64,000 bases of DNA from Dryococelus australis. Lineage: Eukaryota; Arthropoda; Insecta; Phasmatodea; Phasmatidae. The stretch is taken from positions 213,009,212 to 213,073,211 of the forward strand of contig CM056997.1 of the NCBI GenBank assembly GCA_029891345.1, read 5' to 3'. The position numbers and the translations under genes were made by a program. The notes under the pieces were generated by a model. It searched no databases. It was given only the letters and a program-made list of their open reading frames with translations, and was not told where the DNA came from. Shown piece after piece: positions 49,251-60,360 of the stretch (its first letter is position 1; every line of letters begins with the position of its first letter).

Positions 49251-50110
49251 CAATCATGGAAATTTTTTGGACAAATTACAGTAGAAAGAGGCTAGGCCAA
49301 GAAAACTTCTGACTCCCCTGGGGTCAATGAGTGTTGGAAATTCCTTTACTGCCTTTACCTTGTTGGGATGGGTTTCGATCTCTTCGCTATTTACTACATG
49401 GCCAAGAATCCCAGTCTCTTCATAAACTAATGAACACTTAGCTGGCTTTAGTGTTCGATTGGCCTCTTCAAACCTCATAAGTACCTGCTCTAACAGGTGC
49501 AAGTGTTGTTCAAAATCACTCCCTGCTACCAAAATGTTATCCAAATAAACTGGGTATTAGTCCCATTTTAGCCATGCTAATGTTTTGTCCATATACCTCT
49601 GAAATATCGACAGGGCTGTTTTAAATCCAAAATTAAGGGTCTGAAAAAAAGGTGCCCTCGGAGGTTATGAACAAGGTTTTTCCTGGTCCTTTTCTGCTAC
49701 CTTCAACTGGTGATACCCATAGTTCATATCTAGATGACTGAAAAATTTTGCCCCAGTTAGGTAACTGGAGAAATCGTCGATTCTTGGTAACAGATATTTG
49801 TCCTCTTTCAGAATGGAGTTGATACGACGATAGTCTATGCACATCCGGTAATCAACATATTTCTTTCTCACTAGCACAACTGGGGAAAACCAACTGTCCT
49901 TACAATACCATTCTTGATGTGCTCCTCAATTATGTCGTGTATAATCTCCCTTTCCCCTGGGGAAACACTATAGGGGACTGAAGTAACAGGCGGGTTATTA
50001 CCTGTATATAATGTCACTACCTCTTCATCGATCCTACCTATTTTGCTTGGTTTCCAATTTTAGCAATGACCATACCTATATAATAGATCCCTTAGCTCAC
50101 TCCTTTTCTC
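49251..50110 (-). pseudogene. pol: Reverse transcriptase with YLDN in place of YxDD
   Basis: Order on the minus strand: a MCIDYRRINSIL block and FFSHLDMNYGYHQL (49665-49877, first catalytic Asp), then the active-site block VYLDNILVAG with YLDN at 49536-49547, then LKPAKCSLVYEETGILGHVV and GVRSFLGLASFY. The second catalytic Asp of YxDD is Asn (AAC), one base from an Asp codon, which should abolish activity. Several frameshifts separate the pieces. Confidence 0.85.
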
Positions 50111-50470
50111 AGGTAATAAATTTGGATCAATGTCAAATTTTCCTTTATCAATAGCATCTATTTTTAACCTCCCTGGTGACTGCAACAATGTTTACTCTGA
50201 TTTTAGTAGCCTCGTGAAACTTCCACGAACTCCTTAGCTTCAAACCTTTGGGCAAAATAACTTCACTATTTGCTGTATTGTTCGCCCATAGTTTAGTCTT
50301 CGTCCCAGTGTACAAAATACTAAGGGGTACCAATACTGAATGTTTACCATACACCTGATCGAAAGGTTCAAGTAAAACTTCTGCTGGAAGACTAGTGGCT
50401 GACTAATCCATCTTAATTACTTGGTGCATTCGGGGTTCTAGCCTAACTTGATCCTTGACGACTACATATT
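50111..50470 (-). pseudogene. Protease-RT linker region
   Basis: A short open frame (50148-50354) with a SEVILPKGLKL segment. It lies where retroelements carry the linker before reverse transcriptase. No separate function is recognised. Confidence 0.4.
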
Positions 50471-50980
50471 CTAACCTTTAATTAGTTTTCCTTTTTTGTT
50501 GATCACAGTGGTTATTGGTGAGGTTTCCTCTGCTTCTGAACACTTGACAGGAGCTTTCCTAACTCCTTCCTTACTCTGTTTTTCCCTAATGGGCAGGGAG
50601 GTTACTGGTTCACCTTTATTGGGATTGTTAAATTTCACACAATGCCGACCATTTACATTACAAAATAACTGAGCTTGGGATCTTTGCAAAAAGTCATATC
50701 CCAGAATAATACCATTTATTGGTGCTTGTACAATGCCAACTGGATGATCGTACCAAAACTTGTCAAATCTAAGCCTAAAGTTCGTCATATTTGTAATAGC
50801 CTTTTTCTGTCCTGACACACCCGAAAACATTCTAAGTTCTGCCTCTCGCCAGAATTGTCTGGGGATTAATTTTACGTCTACTAAAGAGTCAGCTGCTCCA
50901 CTATCAACATAAATTAGGGTCGATTTTCCAAGTAAGGTTATCCGCCTACTCATTACTCCTGCTTCAATGAAACTGGGCAA
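50471..50980 (-). pseudogene. Retroviral-type aspartic protease, 169 open codons
   Basis: The active-site block LIYVDSGAADSLVD (DSG at 50897-50905) and the second block NGIILGYDFLQR are in register about 70 residues apart, as in gypsy proteases. The active-site triplet DSG is an accepted variant of DTG, so this domain alone looks potentially intact. The C-terminal tail is Lys/Glu-rich and leads toward the polymerase. Confidence 0.8.
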
Positions 50981-51049
50981 CTCAATTTGTTGATACGAAT
51001 CAGTCCCCCTAACCTGACTCGTACACCTTAGATTTCCTTCGAATTAGCA

Positions 51050-51890
51050 CTCGACTCACTTGGCCAAGTGTTTGTCCTACAGTACTTCTTAATGTGTCCT
51101 GTCCTTCCACAAGTTTGTTCAATCGTAATTTCAGGTATTTTATCCCTTTGTAACGTTTCCTGTAATGCTTCCAATTTACTTGTAAGAGGGCGAAGTACGT
51201 TCATTTAAAACATCACGAACCATTTGTGCACTCTTAGCTTGTAAATACTTTTTTTAACATCACTTATAATAGTGTGTAAATCCGACATCTCGACAGACAT
51301 TTTGAACTAAATCATGTACATCCACACTATTTATATAATCTATTGGGTGGTTTCCTACCTGCAACATTACTGTGATTAGGGTACGCCTTTTCAATTTTAT
51401 TTAAATACATGTCCAATTGATTTGTAATGTGTATTCGCAAATCATTTATTACAACTCTTTTTTATCTTGCATTTATTCATTTTTTCTGTTATTGGTTTTG
51501 TTATATCTGTGTTTATCACATCATTAATTTCGATCATTAACCCAAATTAAACATTCATCTTTTCATATTTCTACAATCTGCAGCACATTAAGAGTATTGT
51601 TTAAATTATTCGAAATAATACTAGTGTGTTTATCAATATTATCATTCCCTTCATTTCACTTTAGTAACTTCTCTCGTATTTCACACATTTGAGAAATAAA
51701 TACTTTTAATGTAACACTGTGCATGATTTCGACAAATGCTTTATTTGTCACATTACTATCTTTCATTTGCGCACCAACTTTAAATAAGATATTTCCATTA
51801 ATATCGCAGTTCCCATCACATGTTCTACTTAAACATGCATGACTCCATTTTATTCCACTGTCCCCAAACTTTGAGATACTCATCATTCGT
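51050..51890 (-). pseudogene. gag: Decayed gag-like gene
   Basis: The minus frame 51656-51886 opens with an ATG and is the probable N-terminal part. Near 51100 on the minus strand the frame reads QTCGRTGHIKKYC, a nucleocapsid knuckle (C-x4-H-x4-C) that lacks its first Cys. Stops and shifts occur between. The call rests on the knuckle and on its place just before the protease. Confidence 0.5.
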
Positions 51891-54188
51891 CTAGTAGTAT
51901 AAAAGTGTCAAAACCACATCTAAACCTACCCTTATATAGTGTAAGTTCGGGAATAATTACTAGGAATCCATACTTTTGTTTTCAGCAATAGAAACACAAT
52001 TTCTATAAACATGCTAAATTACATTTCACCCAAAACATGGCCATTGTAAATGTATTGTGAGTTTAAATTTTAAATTTTAAAAACAATTATAATGTTTGAA
52101 TTGTCATGCAAATTGTGATTTGGAATACGAGTGTAACTATGCAACAGATAAAAACAGTCGACTTTTGAATTTCTCCCAAAACTAAAATATTGCTGAATCT
52201 CTCATTGTGGTTCACTACAGATATCACCAAATATAATTACTGAATTGGGCAATGCTTCACTTGGACGCATAATGTCATCTTTACTGCTGAATGGGAAGAA
52301 TTGCATTTCATCAATTGCCTACGAAATACTATCTAATTGCTGATATTTGCCTTGATATATTGTTTTAGAATATACATACAGGTTTTCAAACTTTAAGCCA
52401 TTTGGATGTTCTAATAGTGATATAATAACACAGGTATTTTTATGTGATGGTTGAACACTTATAATACAACATATGTTTTATGGCAAAAGTATACTGTGTT
52501 TATGCTAAATTACATCATCGTACTTTGGTGCATTTATGGGAAGTTAAACATTTTGTTTAATTACCTTCATTGTGACCAAAACTGTTACATGCTGAAATAA
52601 AAAACCATTCAAACACATCATTGCTGGTGAAAAATCTCCTATGTATCACAACTGGTGAAAATGAGTTGTTTACACTTTTGAAATAAGCTTCTTGTTTTTT
52701 ATGTAAGAGCTAAAACTCTCATGTTCCAAAACTTATTTCCACAAAGAAATGAAACGACATGAATCACTACAAATATGTAACAGTATTTAAACTATCGTGA
52801 AATAGCTCGTATGTGCCATGAATACACATAGGAGGTATTTCACAGTTAGGTAATTATGAAATCCATTGAGAAATATCTCCTATGTTTTATTCTGTTTACA
52901 AAACATCTCGATTAGAATGTTTACTCTATGAGAATTCAAGTAGAATATTAACATTGATTTTGTCATAAGGAAAATATTGCCACAGTGTTTGTGATGGTAT
53001 TTCTCTATGGAACACCAATACACATGTCTCCATATAGGTATTGCAGGATCAATTAATGTATTGTTTTTCATTTAATCTATGGACAAATACATGTTTTGTT
53101 TCATTGAAGGTTCCGTTCATTAGATCTCCAGTTCTTGGAGTGTGTGATAACAGTTGTGATTGCTGGATTACTTAATTGGGAAAGTATTTTACCTTCATTC
53201 CATTGCTCTTTCGGTGTGTTACAGATATGACATAATGTGTAGTCGTAGCAAGAGAATTCTACAAATGGCTTTAGAAGCAACTTCAGCAGAATAACCACTA
53301 TACAAAGCAAGGGAAATTCACAAACCTGAATAGATTAATGTAATACTGCAATTCATTAAAATATGTTTTAGTAAAGGTACTAATTGGTCTTTGTTTACAA
53401 AAAAATTTACATCACCAGCGACCACCAGGACTGCATAAGCTGAGATAGAAAATTTTGAGATGGTTGGAGGTAAAACCGCTAACTTATGTTCTGGTAAGTA
53501 AGATGTACATGGTAAAATGTATGGTACATTTTACAAAATATTTATTTGGAAACTATTTGAATATATAATCAGCATTTGTTATATATGCTGTACCTGCATA
53601 GCATTAAGTATGCCCTATACTCAGAATTAGTGGTTCTATAGCTACTTATGTATTTCTCATTTCTTTACCGAAGATTGTAAAAATGAGGTTTGTATTAACA
53701 AGTGTGTTCAGTAATCATGAATAAAGATTTACACAATTAAAATGTTGATCCTGTGGTTTAACAAATATGAAAATAAGATATACTTATCACCAGCATGATG
53801 TCTTACCACTGGATATGACATCACATTGTAATACAAATAAATTTGTTATCAAACACACACTCTGTCCTTTTAATTCCTTACTTCCAGGGGTAAAAGACAA
53901 CTTTGTGTTAAGAGGGTTTTTATTTACGAGGTCCCACTGTATCATGTTTATATTACATATTAAGAAAAGGTTTCATATTTCATATTAACAATAAAACTGT
54001 TTCTGTCAGGAATAGAAGTTGTACATGATATCTCAGCCATTAAATGGCATGTCGACCAACAAGAAGTTTATGGTTTATTCACTCAGATGGAAGTTTCTCA
54101 CAGAGGAAATGAGCAGGAGGATAAGGAGCTATAAGATAATTTCATGTATTGTATAGAAGCAGAAGATACCTAAAACCACGGCAGCAGC
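51891..54188. other. AT-rich DNA with short inverted motif copies
   Basis: No gene recognised. A 15-base motif close to GAAATATCTCCTATG occurs at 52628 (+), 52827 (-) and 52869 (+), and again at 55164 (-). The pair at 52827 and 52869 can form a hairpin. ORFs at 53101-53310 (minus) and 53767-53988 (plus) carry no motif. Confidence 0.5.
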
Positions 54189-54680
54189 ATGAATCTGGAA
54201 GTTGGGTCTTCATTACAGAAAAATGTTACATCAAGTACTGGTATATGTAATGTAGATGAAGATGTCCAGGATGATCTTGCCACACATACACAAGTAACTG
54301 ATGAACACATTTTACACAAAAGTGATGAAATTGAAGTTAATTTCGTGGATGGCACAGACAATGCAGATACCCAGCTGAACTAGCCTACTAGTATGAATTG
54401 TACAGGCATAGATTCTGTTCAGAATGAAAGGAGAGATGTTAAGCTTAATCGGAAGGTGAAATAAGTGGCATGTTTACATAGAACACGTGGAACATCATAT
54501 TTGGGATTGAATAAAGTTTCCAAAGTTAAAAAAGAATGATGCATGATAACTGAAAGGTCGATGCAGTCATAAAGATTTGATCCAGAGGACGAAGAGAACT
54601 CTCATGCGTAGCAAGTTCAGCGATCAAGAAAGGTCACAGCTCAAGGCACCTGAAAATCAGCCGTTTGTAAAAATGGGGAT
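54189..54680 (+). pseudogene. Degraded coding sequence of unknown family
   Basis: An acidic frame (54189-54383, 64 codons) is followed in other frames by a HRTRGTSYLGLNK segment (about 54478) and by a basic KGRCSHKDLIQRTKRTLMRS stretch (about 54552). The acidic linker followed by a Gly/Tyr- and Cys-His-containing basic segment resembles the start of a large family of uncharacterised insect proteins often found with mobile DNA. I cannot name it, and stops interrupt it. Confidence 0.3.
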
Positions 54681-55519
54681 TGTATATACATCATACATTT
54701 TATGACAACCTCTTAACAGAGCCAGACAAGGTTAAAAAGTAACATTAAAGGGCACAGACGAAACGTTTCTGAAGTGATTTTTCATTCATGACATAGGAGA
54801 CAAAGCTAAATTAATTGTGATTTCTGTTTTATTATATATTTCTATAAAGCTGTATTTATGATGGTAAAATACATAGTCTAAATATTATCTAAGTCTACAT
54901 GACTTGTAATGCCACCATTATTTTACTGGTATAGTAAAAGTTCCTATGTGCTATTTAAGAGCAGTCAAAACCTACTGTGAGTCACTGGATGCAATAAAAG
55001 TGACTTCTTAACAATAAGTATATATATATCATCACACTAGACAGGTTCATACTAATAAAAAAAACATTATATGTGTGTAGTTCCGAGATAGTTAATGCCC
55101 CAAACACTAACAATTTAACATCAACATATATTTTCAATCTCCTGAAAAGTTTTGAATTTTGCCCATAGGAGATATTTCACTGGCAACAACAATATATAGG
55201 TTCACATTCAGTTGTAAATGTTGCATGGTACTAAACATATCAAAAAGGTATAAGGAGTTTTTAAAACATTGATTAATAAACTACCATTCGAGTTACCAAA
55301 ATATAATCATTGTGTTCCAGAAATGAATTTTAAAAGATTGCCTCATAATGACCAGGTAATAAACACATTAGATCATTGTGTATTCTCAAACAAACAATGA
55401 CATATTCCAGATATGATTTTGGCAGACAAAGCAGCAAATATTAGGATGAGTTGAACTGCATCAGCATGTGAAATTTTGGGGCTTGGGTTGTTGACAAAGT
55501 AATTTGCGCCAAATTTAAA

Positions 55520-55730
55520 AGAGGAATGGGAGTTGGCAGGCCGAAACACAAAGGGAAGAAGAATGTCGGTGTATTGGTAGTGCTATTATTTCCCACTCTA
55601 ACTGCTCTTGGTTCACTATTAACTGGGTCATCTTGAATAAGTAGAGCAGTTAAATAAAATGGTAAGGGAATGTTTTCAAAACCATATAAAGTTGGAAAGG
55701 GACAAAACAACTCCAAATGCGGGAAGAAGC
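55520..55730 (+). pseudogene. Hydrophobic capsid-associated protein relic
   Basis: A plus frame reads GRPKHKGKKNVGVLVV, then LFPTLTALGSLLTGSS, a stop, then ISRAVK, then GMFSKPYKVGKG. A basic start, a Gly/Ala/Leu membrane-seeking middle and a basic Gly/Tyr/Lys end is the plan of the small minor capsid proteins found beside the protease in adintovirus-like elements. The assignment rests on this plan and on its neighbours. Confidence 0.45.
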
Positions 55731-56129
55731 GCAGAAAGTCTTAACTAAACTTCCGACGAAATGTGTGCTCACAGACAGAGACTTTATTGTATTTCTGAAG
55801 TAACTTAAGGTTCCATACTTTCGAGGAGTTTTCATGAGAGACGATTTATTGCTGAAACCAAATGTTAAGGAATGTATGGTAGTTAATTTAGACTCTATAA
55901 ACAAAATGAAGGAACACATTGGGTGGCAATGATTAAAAGTGGACATAATGCAGTTTATTATGAGAGTTTTGGCGATTTAAGACCACCAATCGAAATACAC
56001 AACTATTTAAAGAATGCGGAAATAAAGTACACTTACGAAACAGAACATTTACCAAACATGTATAATTCAGGTCACTTATGTTTAAGGTTTTTGAGTATTA
56101 ATAGCATATGCATGTACAGATATCTGTAG
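55731..56129 (+). pseudogene. Adenain-like cysteine protease, frameshifted
   Basis: The first frame encodes FRGVFMRDDLLLKPN then VVNLDS. After a one-base shift near 55905-55915 the frame encodes GTHWVAMIK with the catalytic His codon at 55917, then YYESFGDLRPP, and ends with NSGHLCLRFL. This is the arrangement of the C5-type (adenovirus protease-like) enzymes of Polintons, which process capsid proteins. At the site before GHLCL where the nucleophile Cys is expected there is Ser (TCA, 56067-56069). The enzyme is therefore doubly disabled. Confidence 0.7.
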
Positions 56130-56171
56130 TAGTAATATCTGTTTGTAAAATGTCAATTTCATTGTTTATAA

Positions 56172-56279
56172 GTGGTAACTCCTCACATCTGCGCTAATTA
56201 TTTTCCACCGCTTAATTTAGATGGCGAATGGCAAATCAGTTTAATTGAGTTTGTGACTTATAATAATATTCCCAATGTG
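56172..56279 (+). pseudogene. Penton-like capsid gene, 5' part
   Basis: The frame encodes FPPLNLDGEWQISLIEF then TYNNIPNV, typical of the start of the small (penton-like, single jelly-roll) capsid proteins of Polinton relatives. It is cut by the SINE at 56280 and resumes at 56506. Confidence 0.5.
56271..56279. repeat. SINE target duplication, left (CCCAATGTG)
   Basis: Nine bases that recur exactly at 56506-56514 on the far side of the SINE. Confidence 0.85.
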
Positions 56280-56505
56280 AAGCTCGCCTCCCACCAAGAT
56301 GAACTGGGTTCAATCCCCTGCCAGATCACTGGATTTTCGAAAGTAGGAATCATGCTGGCCGATGCTGTTGGTCAGCAGATTTTCTTGGGGATCTCCTGTT
56401 TTCCCCACCCCTTCATTCCAGCAACACTCCATATTCACTTCTATCACCCTCATCGGCCCTCAAGACCTTGCTGTTAAGAGCCTCCCAAATCTCGTCACTC
56501 ACTCA
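56280..56505 (+). mobile_element. 5'-truncated SINE inside the penton-like gene
   Basis: The same family as 33561-33816. Shared blocks are gattttcg, tgctgg, tcttggggatctcctgtttt, ttcattcc, caagacct and ctgttaagag, ending actcactcac. The copy starts near the B box (ctgggttcaatcccc), so the A box part of the tRNA head is missing. Exact 9-bp duplications flank it. ORFs across it (56172-56477, 56362-56547) are partly SINE sequence. Confidence 0.9.
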
Positions 56506-56750
56506 CCCAATGTGGACACACACAAACCAACCGTTCACATTCCATAATGGTGATGAGAAACTCGCAATAATTGTGTCTGTTGGGTTACACGACCTCGAAG
56601 ACCTGGAAACTTTCATAAAGTCTAGTGTTCCTGAAAATGTCAATTTTTTGTTACAAGGTAATCCAAACACTTTAAGGTATATATTTCCACAGTAATGTCG
56701 ACATTGATTTAATGCTAAATTATTCCATTGCATCAATGTTAGGTTATGAA
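56506..56750 (+). pseudogene. Penton-like capsid gene, 3' part
   Basis: Continues the gene cut by the SINE: THKPTVHIP, then IIVSVGLHDLEDLETFIKSS and NFLLQGNPNTLRY. The DLEDLETFI and NPNTLRY segments are what the family shows after the SINE-interrupted position. It fades out by about 56700. The unassigned stretch 56750-57280 holds one ORF (57033-57236) that could be more of this gene, without a clear motif. Confidence 0.5.
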
Positions 56751-57280
56751 TAGGTTATTTATCCAGTAAACCAACTACATGAATCATCAAAATATGTTAA
56801 CATTTTGACAGTTAACATTTGTCATATAAACGTAAATATCATAGGTTGTTTGTATTTAATTTGCCAACCAACAAACACACTACATTAATTTACATGTTCA
56901 GTTGTGCCAGGTTACAAAATAATTGAAAAGCCAAGTATATCTGGCGATAGTTAAGAGATTAGATGAATTAATTGTTACAATTTTTTACCAATATGGTAAA
57001 CTTATCAACTTTAGAAAGGAAGATGTTATCGTGTGTTAACACTTGAAAAAGAGCGAATAGTATGTAAAAATTTGCATTCTGTGCATTACAACCAAAATGG
57101 TGAGTGTGTATCATACACACAAGAATCTAACTACTACAAAAAAGTGTTAGATTCAGTTAATATGTCATCTACAAAAAGACATAAACACAATCATAAGATG
57201 TTTAATTCAGTCAGGAAGGCAGTGAAGTTAACATAGGTCAGAATTTTTTTTAATAGAACAAAGAGATAGAGTAAATTGAG

Positions 57281-58490
57281 ATGGAAGATATACTCAATGT
57301 TGAGGAGCCCATAAGTTTCAAGGATGCTATAACCAACTCTGAGATACATGTGTATGAACTGTTCCTAGCAGAACCAGAATATATTCCCGTCAGAAATATG
57401 CATACCTATCCATCATCATGACAATTATATGCTGCCTTGGAAATCGAGTTTTAGGTTCTGAGGAACAATTTAAAAGACAGCTGAAGTTGTTTCAGCTGTC
57501 CAGTAACCACAGAACTAGTGAGGAATGAGATAGTTCATTTGATTGACAGAATTACATACCTGCTTTGTGGTGTTGATAACGACCAATCTCGAAATGTTGG
57601 AATTATATCTACCATAAAAAACTTCTCTTGCAAACAACAAATTATGTTTTGCAAATTTTATGGCAGCATGGCACCATGTTAACAATTACAAACCAGAAAT
57701 AAATCCAGGTGGAAAATATGAAGTTGTAATATCACTGAGTGTGGTACTTGTATTTGCTGAAGACTATAGGCATGTTATAGTAAATGCCAAACAAGAATTA
57801 GTTATTATATTTGGTAATACACACTTGAATGCTATATGTCACATGGCCAATGACAATGAGGGTATAACATTTGAATTAAGCAGTGTAGAATGGTTGATGC
57901 CACATATTGAAATTAATACTTGTGAATGCATAAAGTTTATTGAAAAAGGGAAGACACTAGATTTTGCATTTATAAGTTGGATTCTGGAGACGTTTCCTTC
58001 ATTATCACCATCAAAGAAAATCATATTGAATCTAAAATAAAGTTATTCGAATGAAAACCACTGTATGTCATTATGTACTTTCAAACCAACCAACAAAAAA
58101 ATTAAAGATCAGACAGATCTGTGTCTGACAATTGCAATATGAAAAATATTAAACTTTATCTTAATAGTCAAGTTTACCCCTATACATATTTTAACACTCA
58201 TTTCGGAAATGGAGAGTACCACATGTGTTACAATATGTATACAAAGTTCCAGGAAACATATAATGTTAAAGACAGTGCACCAATCTTAGAAACTGAATCA
58301 TTTAACACCAGAATGCTTTTATTCATGTATGTTATCCGCCAACAAAAGTACAGCATTTGTAATAATGTTATTGATTCTAATATTGAAATAATTGCAAACA
58401 CCAATTCCTGCAAATACTCAAGTTTACACAATAATCATTCATGATAGATTAGTGTCAAATTATGCTCGAGGTAAATTAATTAAGGTGTTA
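57281..58490 (+). pseudogene. Double-jelly-roll capsid-like gene of cluster B
   Basis: Starts at ATG 57281 (MEDILNVEEPISF, then YELFLAEPEY). A segment near 57530-57630 reads RITYLLCGVDNDQSRNVGII. The ORF 57660-58040 (126 codons) contains LVFAEDYRHVIVNAKQELVI and SSVEWLMPHIEI. The ORF 58121-58444 contains DNCNMKNIKLYLNSQVYPYT and CYNMYTKFQETY. The order and spacing match the capsid-like protein family of insect Polinton/adintovirus relics from end to end. It is broken into at least four frames. I am confident these pieces are one gene; the capsid role is established for the family in Polintons, not shown here. Confidence 0.7.
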
Positions 58491-59076
58491 ACGTGAATCA
58501 GTCATTCTTCAACAGTTTACGAGTATCGATATTCTACAATGTAAATGGATTCAGAGCTCCAAACAAATATATAATTAAGTAAATAAACCAAAAAGCCCCT
58601 TTCGACTGGAAATACCTAAGTCATAAATATAAGAGAACAAATAAATGGGTTACAAAAATAATCATGGTTTAGTTTGTGAATATGAGAATATAGAGGATAT
58701 CTTCAAGAACTACCTAATAACGTAGTCATGGTTACAAGTCAATCGATGTCTCTGGTTACCGGCACCTGCAAGTAAATCACAAAAAGGAATTCGTCTGCAG
58801 AAAAAAGAGTGGAGTCATACATCGTCGCAACATCGATCGATTGGCCGGCGAAGATATGTCCGTTCATACCCAAACTATCGAGAGAAACTTGTACTCCATC
58901 AAATTCAACTTGATGAAAAGGATTCTAGCAAGTGTGTGGAAAGAAAAAATAATTTATTTGCAAAAAGACTACAACTGTCCCTCGTTCAAAAAGTTACATC
59001 ATGTGTTTGGTTACACAACACTCTTCATCTCAGCGGTGAAAATTCTTAATGAATATGCAGATGGTCACTGGTAACA
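58491..59076 (+). pseudogene. Cluster B gene of unknown function
   Basis: Pieces include SIFYNVNGFRAPNKYIIK, APFDWKYLSHKYKRTNKWV and, from 58841, a frame with IERNLYSIKFNLMKRILASV, NCPSFKKLHHVFGY and a terminal KILNEYADGHW. The late CPSFKK and closing aromatic end recall a small protein that often follows the capsid gene in such elements. Function unknown. Confidence 0.4.
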
Positions 59077-60130
59077 GATTGGGGCGAGGAGGAAGATCCC
59101 CTAATCGATAATATAAAATGAATAGTAGAATGCTCACTACTGCCTGTGTCGAGGAGAAATGATGAGTGGGATATTTTGGGAGCGAGGAGGGGAGCTGATA
59201 TCGAAGTAGAAATAAAGGAGGTGATTCGGATAATAACTCAGTTTAAAGTGGAGCTCACGATGGAGAAGCTTAATCCAGAGTTCATGTATGGGAGTGTTAC
59301 TCCAAGTTTCAGAAATGTATGGTTAGAGTTACTGAAAACACTCCATTACAGATGTATGGGGAAGAACATTGGAAAATGTCGCTATTAAGTCCAAATTATA
59401 CATACGAAGATTTCAAAGATTGTATTCGGTGCAAGTGTGCGGTGTACAATGTATGACCTGACACCGAATTGCAGACTAGTTAAAACTGAACTAGTATGAG
59501 ACATGGAAGATAAAGTAAAACAGTAAATATCCATAATTTCGGAAAATTAAGTATAAGTTGCGAAGAGAGTGTTATTATGAAACTTTTGTCTGTATAGAAG
59601 AAGGCAACAATATTGAACATGTCAGCAAATCCCCAGTGAAAATCACCGACTAATATCTCCCTTCGGAATGTGGACTTGCAATGTATGGTAAAGCAAGAAA
59701 TGTGCCTGTAGTATTGTAAAATAAAATCCATCATGGCAGCCTAACTCAAGTGATTAATGCTGCTCTGTATATAAAGGTGAGGACAGACAGAGCTTCAGTC
59801 AGTCTCACCTATATTACCATGGCATGCATATTATATCCTACAGCAGACTATGAGCTGGTTCACGTGGGCTGCCGCCGAATGTCTTCAAGCCACGCGGAGG
59901 AGTGGTACAAGTGCTGGTATGCAATAATCTATAGCATTGGTGCTACAACAATGATATGTATCAAGGAGTCAGATTCAGGGAAGGTTTTGATTGTGGAGAT
60001 TGCACAGTGAGGCATTTGAGACCCGATACTTCCCAACCATGCACACTACAGGACTTCATTGCAGCTACTTCTGGTGAAGTAATTGCTGAAGAAGAAAGGA
60101 ATCGCCTACATCAAGAGGTCAGCATCTGGT
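59077..60130 (+). other. Unassigned, weakly coding-like stretch
   Basis: Two stretches look translated but unrecognised. One is 59146-59388 (80 codons, charged). The other is a frame at about 59943-60130 reading MYQGVRFREGFDCGDCTVR, then HLRPDTSQPCTLQDFIA and a Glu/Arg-rich end, with a compact C-x2-C. Neither has a start context or family I can defend. They may belong to cluster B or to another mobile element. Confidence 0.3.
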
Positions 60131-60360
60131 GAAAGGAGGTGTGTGACGGGAACACAAACACCTTCATTTTTCCACAAGGGAAGCTCTCGTTTCTGTCAGC
60201 ATGCAGCACCTACTTGTGTAAAATCGCCAACTCTCTTCCAGAATGAAATTTCAATCTAATGCCTAATACTCTCTCATCGAACACGGTCTATACTCAGTGA
60301 GCTATGAGCTACCATTTTCATTTAACACCTACACAAAGATGTGTGAAGATAATGTTCATT

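Larger units (their letters stand above)
46614..51890 (-). mobile_element. Minus-strand gypsy-like provirus relic, gag to env-like
   Basis: Reading leftward the order is gag-like (51890-51050), protease (50980), reverse transcriptase (50100-49250), RNase H (49200-48690), integrase (48560-47794) and an env-like frame (47170-46614). This is the gene order of env-bearing gypsy elements (errantivirus type). It is distinct from the element at 16492: the protease, polymerase and integrase sequences are clearly different. LTRs were not located on either side, so the outer ends are only the limits of recognised coding. All genes are broken. Confidence 0.75.
55440..59076 (+). mobile_element. Polinton/adintovirus-like structural gene cluster B
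   Basis: Five decayed plus-strand genes lie in a row: hydrophobic capsid-associated protein, adenain-like protease, penton-like protein, double-jelly-roll capsid-like protein, and a further cluster gene. Such a structural block is the hallmark of Polintons and adintoviruses. No polymerase B, integrase or packaging ATPase was seen nearby, and no TIRs were found, so this is a fragment. Its capsid-like gene differs strongly from those of elements A and A', so it belongs to another lineage. Confidence 0.65.
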
